Positions 47,154 through 58,309 of a DNA stretch of 64,000 nucleotides are shown here, piece by piece. Source of the stretch: Atherinomorus stipes (taxonomy: Eukaryota > Chordata > Actinopteri > Atheriniformes > Atherinidae); assembly GCA_023101725.1 (NCBI GenBank), contig JALJCO010003425.1, forward strand, positions 281,001 to 345,000, given 5' to 3'. Every line of letters begins with the position of its first letter. The stretch's first letter is position 1. The translations under genes were made by a program, and so were the position numbers. Below the pieces are notes generated by a model that saw nothing but the letters and a program-made list of their open reading frames with translations, did no database searches and was not told the origin of the DNA.

Positions 47154-50100
47154 CAGACCAGATCCAGCTGCTGCAGGTCCGTAATACAGAGGTTATTTAT
47201 TAAATAGATAGCCCCTTGATATGCATCATCTTGTTTTCCAGAGGGTCCACAGATGGATCAAGTGCAGCATTTTAAAGATCATTAACGCTACAACTGCAGC
47301 TTCAGTAACCTCAGCTTACTAACCCCCAGCTGCATTGTGGCTCTGATTTGTGTGGCAATAGGCGACTAATAGCCCACTCAGCTCAAACAAAAGGTTGAGC
47401 AAGCTATCACACATCCCGCACCTGTCCACTCCCAGGAAAATGATCTTGTCTGGGTAAAAACTCCACATGCTTTAAGAGAGGGAACAGAGTAGTGGCCAGC
47501 AACTGGCGGCGCAGATTATCATGGTTTTCTTTAAAAACTTGATTATTCTGTTCAACACAACAAAGCAGCCAGACTGTTATTCTGCTGCTACGATGCTGGA
47601 CAGGACACGTAATGGAAGGAAAAATGACTGTCTCACTGCGCAGATGGTGATGTGCTAAGCAGGTCGGAGACGCATACAGCGCGTCAGCTGATGTGACGGA
47701 GTGCACGAGTCAGAGTGGGGAGGGAGGTGAGAGGTAACCCCACGCCAGGACGATGTCAGGATCGCAGAAAGTTGGGCGTTAAAGGAAACTGTTTCACTCT
47801 GAACGTTTTACTCAAATTTCACCCTAAACACACACAGCTCCTCCGCTGCACGGTGAAGTGGGGAGAGTTAACCAGCGAAGTTTAGCAGTTTATCAGTCAG
47901 AGTTTTTAACGATGTGGAGCCAAACGACTGGAGCAACGCAGTTACTAAACACTTACAGAATTGTTGCTTCAGGAACATAAAGAACAGCCAGAAAGAGAAT
48001 AACAGGTTTGTTACTGAACGCTGCTGTGGGTGCGCTGCTTCACAGCAGCCTCTGACCAGGTTAAATCTGACGACTCAGTCTCATCTTTTACCTGCTGGAG
48101 GCAACAATAAAGCTCACACGATCAACAGAATGTTGAATATATGAACAAGTTTCACAGCTGAAACCATGGGAGCCACCATGTTCGTTTCTGCCAAGGGCTT
48201 CCGGTTACCACGGTAACAGGATATTTTACACTGAGGACATACGCAAATCAACAACACACATAGGAAGAGCTCCCGAACTTGATGACTGAAAAATGGATTT
48301 TGTTAAACCCAAAAGCGTCTTGGACCTTTTGTGCCGTACGTGCTGCAGCAGCTTGTGAAAAACAATTAAATATGAACGTTGAAACTGAGCGAACTCACCG
48401 TAGGACGGCAGCCACGCAGCTACAGTGACCGACCACCGGGTGCAGCCGCTGTCTCAAACTCTCCATTCTCCTCAACTCAAAATAACAAACAAGAAACAAT
48501 CCACCGTAACCACCACTCAAGCCTTCTGACAGGAATCATCCAGACTCTGGCACGGTGTTGGACATTTGTCTTCGTGGACACTAAACTGCCGTCTGTGTGT
48601 GGCTATCAACACACAGCTGACTGTGTCACTATCAAGTTTATGGCGTTCTGTTTATCACCATAGGACTGTAACAAAGTCCAAAAATATGTGCTAGTTGTCA
48701 TTTCATCATATTATCCTCCCAGTTCAGTGTCGTAGCAGGTGAGGAAGTAATAAAACATGTTCTTTTATAAGAAATAAATAAGAATGTTACCAATTTAGAG
48801 ACGTCACTATTCAGTGTGAATGAATGCAGATATTATCGACCGGAAGCGCTTGGCAGAAATTGATTGACTGCGGAAGTAAAAGAGCCTTGAGCGTGAAACT
48901 TGTGTATATAGTTCACTTGTTTAAATGCATCTACAAATAACTTCACAGGATTTTCCCATTGGAGATAAACTTTTTATTTCATCATTGATAACATTGCGAC
49001 TAATCTCTGCCACAAAAACATCAGTTTCACACAGATTTCTGAACATTTTATTCATTAGTTCAGAACTGACTAAACATAAATAAATGAAGCACATCTGCTG
49101 GACTTCAGATCATCTGGCTTGAAGCTAAAGATAAGTAGTTCATGTGGAGAAAAAAAAAAAAAGAAAAAGATAGCTCTCTGTGTGCCACTGCAGTAGATTT
49201 TAAACAAGTAAATTACGTTTTTGCAAAGTATATAAAAGTGTTAGTTGCCGACCCTGGTGTTAATGTATTTTTGACATTTTTATCAAAAGTAAAACACTGA
49301 TTCTGCGTTACAGCTGCAGAAGAACCGCAGAAGAGGAGAAAAAGAGCGGTCAGACGCTCTTAATGTGATCCGTGGAAAAGTTGTAAAAATAATTCTGATC
49401 ATTTTAAAATAAAACGATACTCCAAGCCGAACCTGCTGTAGGACGACTTTTATGTAAAACTTAATTTCGCTGATTACGATGTAGTCTGGACAGACCCGCA
49501 AATGATGCAAGAATGATGTTTGTGGGAATTTCCCTGAGAGGCTCGTGGATGAAGATGAACGGCGGATAAATTCACGCGAATGACCAGATGCACAAGTACA
49601 CAAAATAACAGAAAGAGAAAACAATAGTTTACCACAAAGTACTAAAATTATGAAAATACTTTCCTGCATTAGAAAACATCCGTTTCTATTTACTTAATTT
49701 ATTCATTTGGAAATAAGCGTTGGGACTTCATTCAAATCTGTGTATAATTGACATGTTCCTGTGATATTGAGGTGGACTGAGGCCTGATTCTCAGCCAACT
49801 TCTCTCTGATTTGATGTTAACATCGTGTCCATATCAACCACCACACAGCAGCAACAGTATTTCGTTGAGACCAGAAAGAATGAGAAATGGCAGCACATTC
49901 ATGCGTACCGTGTCGTCCACTGAACTGCGGTTATTTTACTGAAAATATGTATGAACATGATTAGGTACTTCTATACAAAAAACATTTATATAAATGTGTG
50001 TTTGAAAATACAACTTCAAAAAGGCTTTGCCCTGTCTGAATCCAAACCGCCGGGAAGTCCAGTTTGCGTGACGTTTCCGTTCAGGAGCTGCTTTGACAGG

Positions 50101-50538
50101 AGATAAAATTATCCTTTAAATCAACGTATGAAAACAACCCAAGAGTCCGTGACCAGAATTAATTTAAAATGATCTGATAAACTTACTTTTTATTTATTGA
50201 AGGTTTTTTAAGTGGTGCAGGGTCAATGAAAACTCTCCATTATTTCAATAATGCATTGACAACAGCTCTTTTTGTTTCTCCTCATAAAACTAAGCATTTA
50301 TGTTCTGGACAGACGAAAATGAGCGCTGGGGTTTCCTGGTTATTCGTCCTATTTTCGTGAGATCAGGAAGGAATACCTCTACAAATGAAAACATTTTCCA
50401 AAATTCTTTTCATCACCTGGAACATAAGCACATAGGCCTGTTATAGTCTCACATTTCAAATCAAATTTTCATATGTATTTACGGTTTCATGAATTTTGAC
50501 AGACCACCAGTCAGTCGCCGCTTCTGGCGGTCAGTGGA
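47154..50538. other. No gene recognised
   Basis: About 3.4 kb. Frames at 47407-47706 (minus), 47914-48144 (plus) and 49283-49669 (minus) match no family I know. There is an A-run at 49150-49165. Some parts (47700-48450) are richer in CpG than the rest. Confidence 0.5.
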
Positions 50539-50756
50539 AATGGGCTCTATGCCCAGGCTCCACTACTTCCTGAACTTAAGGTAGCTCTTTTTTACTTGTT
50601 CCTCATCACTGGACGAACTGATTAACCCAGGTGTGTCTGGCCAGTTACTGAGATCAGACACACCTGGGTTAATTAGTATGTCCAGTAATGAGAGAGCAGG
50701 AAACAAAGGAGCTACCTTAAGTTCAGGAAGTAGTGGAGTCGTGCATAGAGCCCATT
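50539..50756. mobile_element. Fold-back MITE
   Basis: The two halves are inverted copies: ATGGGCTCTATGC near 50540 faces GCATAGAGCCCAT, and CTTCCTGAACTTAAGGTAGC faces GCTACCTTAAGTTCAGGAAG. In the centre TAACCCAGGTGTGTCTG faces CAGACACACCTGGGTTA. Nearly the whole 218 bp can fold into one hairpin. No clear target duplication is seen. Confidence 0.85.
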
Positions 50757-51351
50757 CAGATAACATCAGAATAACTGGGCGATGACAATTCTGTGAGATG
50801 CGCCATCTCCTGGTTATACCCTGTATTTCAATTGAAAAAGTGGGGTTAGAGTAAAACATTGATACGCCAGCAAACAGAGGGGGGCCACTCTGGCGGGTGG
50901 AACTTGCAGGGAACTTAGCCGGAATTTGGATGGAAGACTCTCACCATTACGTTGGCTTTCAGCCTGAAGGGGAACTTTTAAACCGCTACTACTGATTCTG
51001 GACCACAAAGGCTCATGGGAAATGCAAATTCAGCAGGAATTTAACCTTTTATGATTGTTATCCTATAAGTTATGTGTTTACTGCCTTAGTTATGTTCACT
51101 TTTAGCCAAAGTTGTTCAGAAATTTGGTTCGGTTTGGAGGTTAAACTTGCACCATGAGTGTGCTTGTTGAAGGTACAAGGAGAAAAACTCACGACTCAAA
51201 TGCAATGTCATGTATTTCAGGGATGCTTAACATTTTTCACAGTCCACAAAGGCTGCTGTTCACTGCCAAGCGTCATGTTGACTTGATGCATTTTAATGTT
51301 AATCAGAACTGGATCCAGATTTCTCATTGCCTAAGATGGTACAACCTCACG
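50757..51351. other. No gene recognised
   Basis: Short frames only. Confidence 0.5.
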
Positions 51352-51414
51352 CGTCTAGTTTTAGCATGTGTAAAAACCAGAATGGTTTATAAAGGGACTT
51401 GAGGCAAGATCAAG

Positions 51415-51904
51415 GCCCAATCCCAATGTTCCCCCTACTTTCAACCACTAGCCCCCGCCCACTATCACTACACCCTTGAATTGATGCCACAAGGAGTAGG
51501 GCTTTGTAATCTTCTAGGAATGGGGACACCACTGCTGCATTTACGTTCAGACACATAAGGGACCGTTTGCACATAGGTCTCACCATAACAACACACCTAC
51601 CCAGCAGCAACATGGAGGTAACAGTTGTAGTCGTTTTTTTTTTTCATCATCATCATGCTTCGGTTGATTGCTGTTGTTTGATTTGTAATGACGTACAGCT
51701 CTCTAACCCTTTCTCTAGTCCTTCCTCAGCAAGTCAACATCTGACATCCCTCGCTCTTAAGGGCTCGATTCATACCCACCACCCCTCATTATGCCCACTA
51801 CCCTACATGCAAAGAGGAATTGGGACAGCACTTCCTTCATGGGAACGTGCAAAATTTAGGGGTAGGCCTAAAAGTACAGCTAGTGGGTGTACTGGGACGC
51901 ACCG
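51415..51904. mobile_element. MITE-like insertion defined by an empty site
   Basis: The surrounding sequence has an inverted relative at 53790-54085 that lacks this block. It starts GGCCCAATCCCAATG, ends ACTGGGACGCACCG, and is flanked by CAAG and TAAG. Ends and flanks are only loosely matched; the empty site is the main evidence. Confidence 0.6.
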
Positions 51905-52200
51905 TAAGAAATGAGACTCGCGATTGGCACTGCAGGTAACTGCAGCCACCAGCCAAGCCGTCATGGGAGCACACATGAACGGATGCTATAACGTTCTTAA
52001 CTACGCTGATAAAGTCTTTCTCTTTCTAGTTCCACTTTTTAGTGTCTTTCAGTTGATCTGGATCATTTGCTGACAGCAGAAGAATCCATAACTATCCCTT
52101 ATAGTGTCTGAATCCACTGCAACGTCTCTTTCCTGGATCAAAACTGTCGGGGACATGGATGCAGCATCAATGACGGCACATCTGCAGACAGCGCAAGAAA
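51905..52200 (-). repeat. Left arm of inverted duplication
   Basis: Its reverse complement follows 53790-54060 closely. Shared pieces include GATCCAGATCAACTGAAAGA, CACTAAAAAGTGGAACTA and GGCTGCAGTTACCTG. The counterpart of ATG 53888 is on the minus strand at 52087-52089. Confidence 0.85.
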
Positions 52201-52439
52201 TTCACCACCAAATCACAGCACATTACGCAGCACACTGCCTGTTGAAGGCAACATAGAGACATGGGTGGGGCTCGTTCTTTTGGTTTTAGCACTTCATCAC
52301 CCATTAGCATTAAAAACTGGACATGCTTGTTTATTCTTTCACAATTCCTGCCTCTGGTCCTTTTAGAAGGACTAGAGCCAGGAATTTAAAAACAAACAAA
52401 CGTCACATTCTCAATCTTAATTAAAAGAATAGTAAGTAA

Positions 52440-53715
52440 AAGTGTTAACTTTATTTGTACAGCACTTTTCACAGACAGGAGTCACAAAGTGCTTCACATG
52501 ATAACATATAAACAACACAAGCAAAAACAAGGTAAAATACAGTAAAAGCTAAATAAATAAGTGAATAAAACAATTAGCTATGTGCTTTGGAAGGCTTGTG
52601 AAAACAGGCGCGTTTTTAGCTGGTGTTTAAAGGTGTCCACTGAGTCCAGAGAGTGCAGGGACAGAGGGAGTTCATTCCAGAGACGGGGCGCCACCGCTTT
52701 AAAGGACCAGTCTCCTTGGGTTTTAAAATGGGTCCGAGAAACCATAAGCAGGTTTTGACCTGAAGACCTCAGGCTACGGACCGAAGTACAGGGCTGAATC
52801 AGAACCGTAATGTAGCCAGGCGCTGTCCAAAAAGGGCCCTGAAAGTAAGGACCAGGATTTTAAAGTTTATCCTGAAGCAACAGGGAGCCAATGTAAGGAC
52901 TTCAGGAGAGGAGTGATGTGTGCTCTCCTGTTTGTGCAGGTCAAAAGTCTTGCAGCAGAGTTCTTGACAAGTTGTAGGCGGCCCAGCTCCTTCTTACTCA
53001 GGGCAGGTAAACAGGCTGTTACAATAGTCCAGTCTTGAGGAAACGAAAGCATGGATAATTTTCTCCAAATCATCATGTGAGACGATTTTTCCTCACCTTG
53101 GAGATATTGCGCAGATGAAAGTAACAGTTCCTGATCAGTTGTTTTGAGTGTAATGCAGAGTGACATCCCCTCATCGAAAATCACTCCAAGATTGCGTAGA
53201 CTGGATTTGACTGAGGAACACAGATTACCCAAGTGCTGTTTAATGTCGGGGATGGCACTGTCAGGAGCAATAATGAGTGTCTCAGTCTTATCAGGATTCA
53301 GGGTGAGAAAAGTTGTCATTTAACCACCGCTGAATCTGGGACAAACAGTTCATCAGAGAGTTGAGTCTGTGGACCTCTGAGGTTTTAAAAGAGCAGTACA
53401 GCTGTATGTTGTCAGCAAAAGATGATACGCCACATCACTGTACTGCTGGATAATCTGGCCAAGAGGGAGGAGATAAAGTAAGAAGAGAAGTGGTCCCAGG
53501 ACGGAGCCCTGTGGGACACCCCACCGAAGATCCCCCGGCTCAGACACCATATCATTGACTGCCACACTGAAGCTCCTACCAGCTAAGAAGGAAGTAAACC
53601 ACTCCAACACTGGACCTGTCATTCCCACCCAATCCCGCAGCCGATTTATCATGATGGTGTGATGGGTGGTGATGAAGCGCTTAATACAAAAAAAAAAAAT
53701 ACAGTTTCCCCCCAC
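52440..53715 (-). pseudogene. L2-type LINE, RT C-terminal part and 3' tail
   Basis: On the minus strand, in order: INRLRDWVGMTGPVLEWF and LAGRSFSVAV, GVPQGSVLGPLLFLLY (53470-53525), LPLGQIIQQYSDV, then in a new frame LNPDKTETLIIAP and NLGVIFDE, and ACLPALSKKELGRLQLVKNS. The terminal 60 bases give an L2 tail (GAAGCACTTTGTGACTC, AAAAGTGCTGTACAAATAAA). The catalytic aspartates after YSDV.YH are damaged and frames shift, so it is dead. Confidence 0.85.
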
Positions 53716-53789
53716 GTTTCTCTCCGCGTTGCCTTAAACAGGCTGTGTGCTGCATAAAAGCTGCAATTCGGGTGTCCGAATTTTCCCAC

Positions 53790-54085
53790 ACTGCCCTGCA
53801 GATGGGACGTCAAATGACGCTACATCCGCAGTTTTGATGCAGGAAGAAGACGGTCTCGGGAAATTCAAACACTATAAGCGGATAGTTATGGATTCTTCTG
53901 CCATCAGCAAACGATCCAGATCAACTGAAAGACACTAAAAAGTGGAACTACGGAGAAAAAGGTGAGTAAACAAGATTATAGCTTCAGTTTGTGCTCCCGT
54001 GACGGCTTGGCCCGTGGCTGCAGTTACCTGAAGCGCCAGTCGGGGCAGTCATGAGTTTCGTTTCTTAATCTTGCCTCAAGTCCGT
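53790..54085 (+). repeat. Right arm of inverted duplication
   Basis: Partner of 51905-52200 in opposite orientation. The two arms point away from each other, with an L2 LINE fragment between them. Confidence 0.85.
53888..53961 (+). pseudogene. Short first-exon remnant with splice donor
   Basis: From ATG 53888 the frame reads MDSSAISKRSRSTERH and stops. A one-base shift would continue into KKWNYG before GAAAAAG and a consensus GTGAGT donor at 53962. The short basic start followed by KKW suggests the first exon of a transposon gene with a Myb/SANT-like domain, but that is a guess. Confidence 0.4.
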
Positions 54086-55639
54086 TTAAGGCAACGGGTT
54101 TCCACGCAAATTTCTATTAAACCCAACTAATCCAGCTTAAAGCGATGTTAGTAGTACTCACCATATTTAGTTTCAGCGTGTGTAAAAACTACAGTGGTTT
54201 AAGGTAACAGGTTTCCCTTTTGATTTGCAAGTAGAATCAACTAATTCAGGGTAACAGTGCAGGAACAAAAATGTATCTCATATTACGAGACATCACGCTG
54301 TCAGTGACAGTAACAGCGTTGTAACGATGGACAGTAATCAGTCAGATTACGTTACTGAACAAGCTAATGCCGTTAGTAATGTGGTTATTCCCATCATTTG
54401 TGGTGTTTTACACCGTCAGGAGGGTCAGACTGTCGTCTCTGGACAGGCGTTGCTGAAGTGATGAACATGCCGCCGCGAGAACAGGGAGGTGCGTGGGCAG
54501 AAGCATGGGGAGGTTAGCTTAGCGCTGCTGAAGGACACAGAAGTCACCACCCAGCTGCACTTCACCTCCCGCTTGCTTGCCTGATGGGACTTAAGAAGTC
54601 ATTTCAGTGCACAATTCATGTTTGATGACTGTATTGATTTTCCTTTTCCCCTCTCCTCTCTGCCTCCGCTTCATCCCCCTGTTTTACTTCCCGGCCTCCC
54701 CCTCTCCAGCCTGCCATCCCCTCCTGACTGAAGTGGCCCTACAGCTGCACGCTGCTGCGTCCTCAACCTTCCCTCCCCTTGTTGCTACTGGCTACCGCCT
54801 TCTGTTTCTGCAAATAAAAACATCGGAGACCTTTTCTTTCCATCTCCATTCATCCCAGCATGGTGTGGTGTGTAAATGTGCTTCTGTTTGACCAGCGGAG
54901 GCAGAGTCATGACCTGCGGCTGTAGCCCGGGTGGCAGAGTCATGGGATCAGTCCATCTTCTGCTTCATCTGCAGCTTAACAGGGACATTTTCACCCAGAG
55001 ATGATTGCAACATGTGACGCGTGAAGCCAATCTGCAGCAACCAGGAGTCTGCAGCGTTGCAGACACCTCAGCAGAGACCCGTTCAGCCTGGAGATCAGCC
55101 AGTGCAGACTGAGCCCAGAACGGCTGCGTTTAAGTCTCCTTCACATAAATGACTTTAATAAAGGTAATAAAGGCCCCTCTGCGATCAGTGGTACCACCAC
55201 AGCTACTAATTTGTACTGTAAATCAATCAAAGATGTATTAATCCCCAGTGGAAGTCAGGGAAGCAGAGTAACATTTTATAAAGTGTGTAATCTGACACAC
55301 TTGCAGCAGAAGCAGACGTCATTGCATGTTAAGTTTGTGGACGACTGCTGCGCCATCATGAAAACTGGAGGCAATCATGGCGACATCAAAGGATTCTTCA
55401 TCACGTCAGTGTCATGTGTGATTATTACTTTGTTTTGTGTTAAGTTCTGCTAGTGAAACATCAGTCACAGTTTGAACATGGACAAAAGGCCAGATGTTCA
55501 AATAACGATGAAAATATGGAGTTTGCCACAAATGAACTCGTTTTTTTGAAAAATGGTTAAAACCAATTGAAATGATTGATTTAAAAATGGTGAAGTGAAT
55601 TGTGGCTTTAGTGAACGGTTGCATCCTTAAAGGCGTCAT
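54086..55639. other. No gene recognised
   Basis: Short frames (54607-54891, 55211-55453) with no family match. A motif near 54165 recurs at 7731 and 51352. Confidence 0.5.
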
Positions 55640-56868
55640 TAGGGATGCACCAATCCGCCATTTTTTAGCACCGATCCGATAGATTGATGTTTGGGGTATC
55701 TGCCCATACCGATCAAATACCGATCCAGAAAAAAGGAGAGAAAAAAGCAGCATGGTATTGTTTGACGGCACACCTCGTTGTGTGAAAACAGACTGGGATC
55801 TTTCTTTTGTGCAACATCAGACTTGGCTTTAAAATATTTTTACCTGTTTTTTTTAAAAAGGAGATAAATGTACTGAATTACTTATTTAACAACTGCACAC
55901 ACACAGCAATCTTAAATAAACTAACAATCTCAAAGCAGCCTCACAAGCTTGCTCACATGTGTAAAAAAATATAACAAAACGTCCTGGTTCAGTCAGTGCA
56001 GTTAAATAAATGCAAAATAATTAATAAAAATAAAAGCCCCAATAAAGGAGCTGAAAATTTAGAGAAAAAAGTCTGCACTAGTTTGGCTGGTAGATAAATT
56101 TCAAAACAGCAAATCTCTTTTTAAAATGGTTTAGTACTATTATGAAAATAAAAATGAACAAGTCACGACAAAACGCTAAATAAACAAACACTTCATCAGA
56201 GGTTTAACATGGAGGTCATTTCTAAACAGCAGATTGGATTAAAAAAAAAAGTCTCTCCCACACTGCACCGGATGCCAGTGGATACCCTCCGTTACAAAAC
56301 TTGTCATGTCATAAAAATTTAACAGTATTTTCTACTTTCTCAGCAACCTGTCGGCACTCGCAGGATTTTTACCTGTGCAACGTGGAAACCGAACCGCTGT
56401 AGGACTGTTTTTTTTTTTTTTTAAAGGATTTTTTGGGCACTAGTGGCCTTTATACGACAGTGTATAGTGACAGAGAGAGTGGGGAGTGACATGCAGCAAA
56501 GGGACCTGGTCTGGGAATCGAACCGGGGCCGACTGCGCTGAGGAACTGTAGCCTCTGTTCATGGGGCGGCTGCTCAACCAACTAAGCTAAACACCACCCC
56601 CGCTGTAGGACTGTTGTTGGAGCAGTGACAGATCACATGGCAGCCTGCTAGCAGCTAGCAGCTGCAACTCTGGCCTTGTAAACAAACAGCCTCCACGTGC
56701 TGCGCCGGCAGCGCGTGATGTCACTTAAAGAGGCAGCGTAGAAATACACTGAATAGATCTGCACCTACGGATCGGCCCATGTTTATCCCTACCGATTTTT
56801 ACCGATCTAGGATTTTTATTCTATATCGGAGCCGATACCGATCTGAAGATCGGATCGGTGCATCCCTA
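55640..56868. mobile_element. hAT element with perfect 8-bp TSD
   Basis: The ends TAGGGATGCACCAATCCG and (inverted) TAGGGATGCACCGATCCG differ at one base. GGCGTCAT flanks both sides exactly (55632-55639 and 56869-56876). No transposase is visible in 1229 bp. Both ends carry ACCGATC repeats. A SINE sits inside. Confidence 0.9.
56410..56600 (-). repeat. tRNA-derived SINE with 15-bp TSD
   Basis: On the minus strand box A (TAGCTTAGTTGG) and box B (GGTTCGATTCC) are followed by a TTTGCTGCATGTCACTCCCC stretch and an A-rich tail (T-run on the plus strand). The flanks CGCTGTAGGACTGTT are identical (56395-56409 and 56601-56615), showing LINE-driven insertion into the hAT element. Confidence 0.9.
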
Positions 56869-56876
56869 GGCGTCAT

Positions 56877-57829
56877 CACCCGGAAATCCCACGTTTTCAC
56901 GTTAAAACGTGTACTGGAACAGGACCTCAGTTATAACGTGCAAGAAACTCCGGAAAGTGAAAGTAACTTCGTCTTTGAGTGCGGGCGCTCTCTTCTCACC
57001 AGAATCTGCTACAAGCACGCGCTCTCCACAGCACGCGAATTGAATTTCTTTTTCTCCGAATGACGTGAACTAGAGAGGCTCGAGCGAGCTGCTAAGCTAG
57101 CGTCTTTAGCACCACCCTGAAGGCAGCTGATTACCTGCCGTGGAGTAAATCAGCTTTGTCAGAAAGGACGCCGACGACAAGGAGGAGGAGGGGAGAATGC
57201 CATGCTGAGTTGCCTTGGCAGAAATTCATCAGTTTTTGGTGCTTTAACAGGAGGAAAAGCTTTACCAGGAAGCAGTGGATTATATTTATCAGTGAGGATG
57301 TGCAGTCGGTAGGTGTTGCTGCTGTGTAACTTATTATTTTTGTGTTAGAGACCAGTAAAGCTGGTAGACGAACGGACAAGCTGCTAATGTAGCTACAAAG
57401 GCTAACAGTGTTTGGCTAACTTCCACGTCAGACGTCCGCTCCTTATATTCATCAGAGTCCAGCCCTTTTACTCCAGATCCTCTCCATCAACCGCACCGTT
57501 ACGTTTTATCACGTTTTTCTCTGCTGGGACATCATTTCCTTCACCTGCTCTGTCCTGATAAAACTTTGTTTTGGCTTTGACGTTTGCCTCGTGAACGCGC
57601 TTACAGACAGGTCTAACTCTCGTGCGTATTCTCGCGACAAACAATAGTTGGGGATAAAAAGAGGTTAAAATGAGCTCATTAAATTTTCCTCCAATCCAAC
57701 TATAATTAAAAATTCATTTCAAGATAATTTAAGAAGGAATGTGAATGTAAAACAGCAGGTTATGACACATTTAATCTCAAAATTTTTTAATGATTTGAAT
57801 TTTAAATCATGCTTCTACATTCTTTATTT
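56877..57829. other. No gene recognised
   Basis: Mixed sequence with short frames; no repeat ends seen. Confidence 0.5.
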
Positions 57830-57937
57830 TTTTTCCTTTTGCACCTGCAGTAATGCTTATACGTTTTATGTAAAGCACTTTGAATTGTCCTGTACATGAA
57901 ATGTGCTATACAAATAAACTTGTCTTGCCTTGCCTAA
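57830..57937 (+). repeat. L2-like LINE 3' tail
   Basis: Nearly identical to 9960-10079, including TGTAAAGCACTTTGAATTG and the CTTGCCTTGCCT tail. Confidence 0.8.
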
Positions 57938-58309
57938 AAGAAAAGGAATTTCCAAACTAATGAGAAGAGAAACAGATGTAGAAAAAAAGATTTACTGGTA
58001 CTTTTAGTTATGGAAATTTATGACTCCAATGAAAAACTGCTAAAAAACCTGCATTTCTTACAATTAAAATATTACTTGGTTTTTTACCATTTTTAGTCAG
58101 TGGTTTCACCATGGCTGGAAAGGTCTGAAGGGCCATGTGGCTCCGGAGCTGCAGGTTGCAGACTCCTGGTTTAGTGAGTTAAACCACTACTGGACGGTCT
58201 GCTACTTTAAATCTAATGGAATCTATCAGCAGTGAATGGCATTAAAACCACAGAGTGTGAACATTCAATTCTAATGTTGAGCATACAGTCACCCTCCACT
58301 TCACCAGCT
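57938..58309. other. No gene recognised
   Basis: A short segment GGCTCCGGAGCTGCAGGTTG (58139-58158) recalls the end of a common fish hAT MITE; the other end is not seen. Confidence 0.45.

Noticed and set aside
54607..54891. 94-codon plus frame with a hydrophobic N-terminus
   Set aside because: Pyrimidine-rich sequence gives leucine, serine and proline by chance; no homologue comes to mind.
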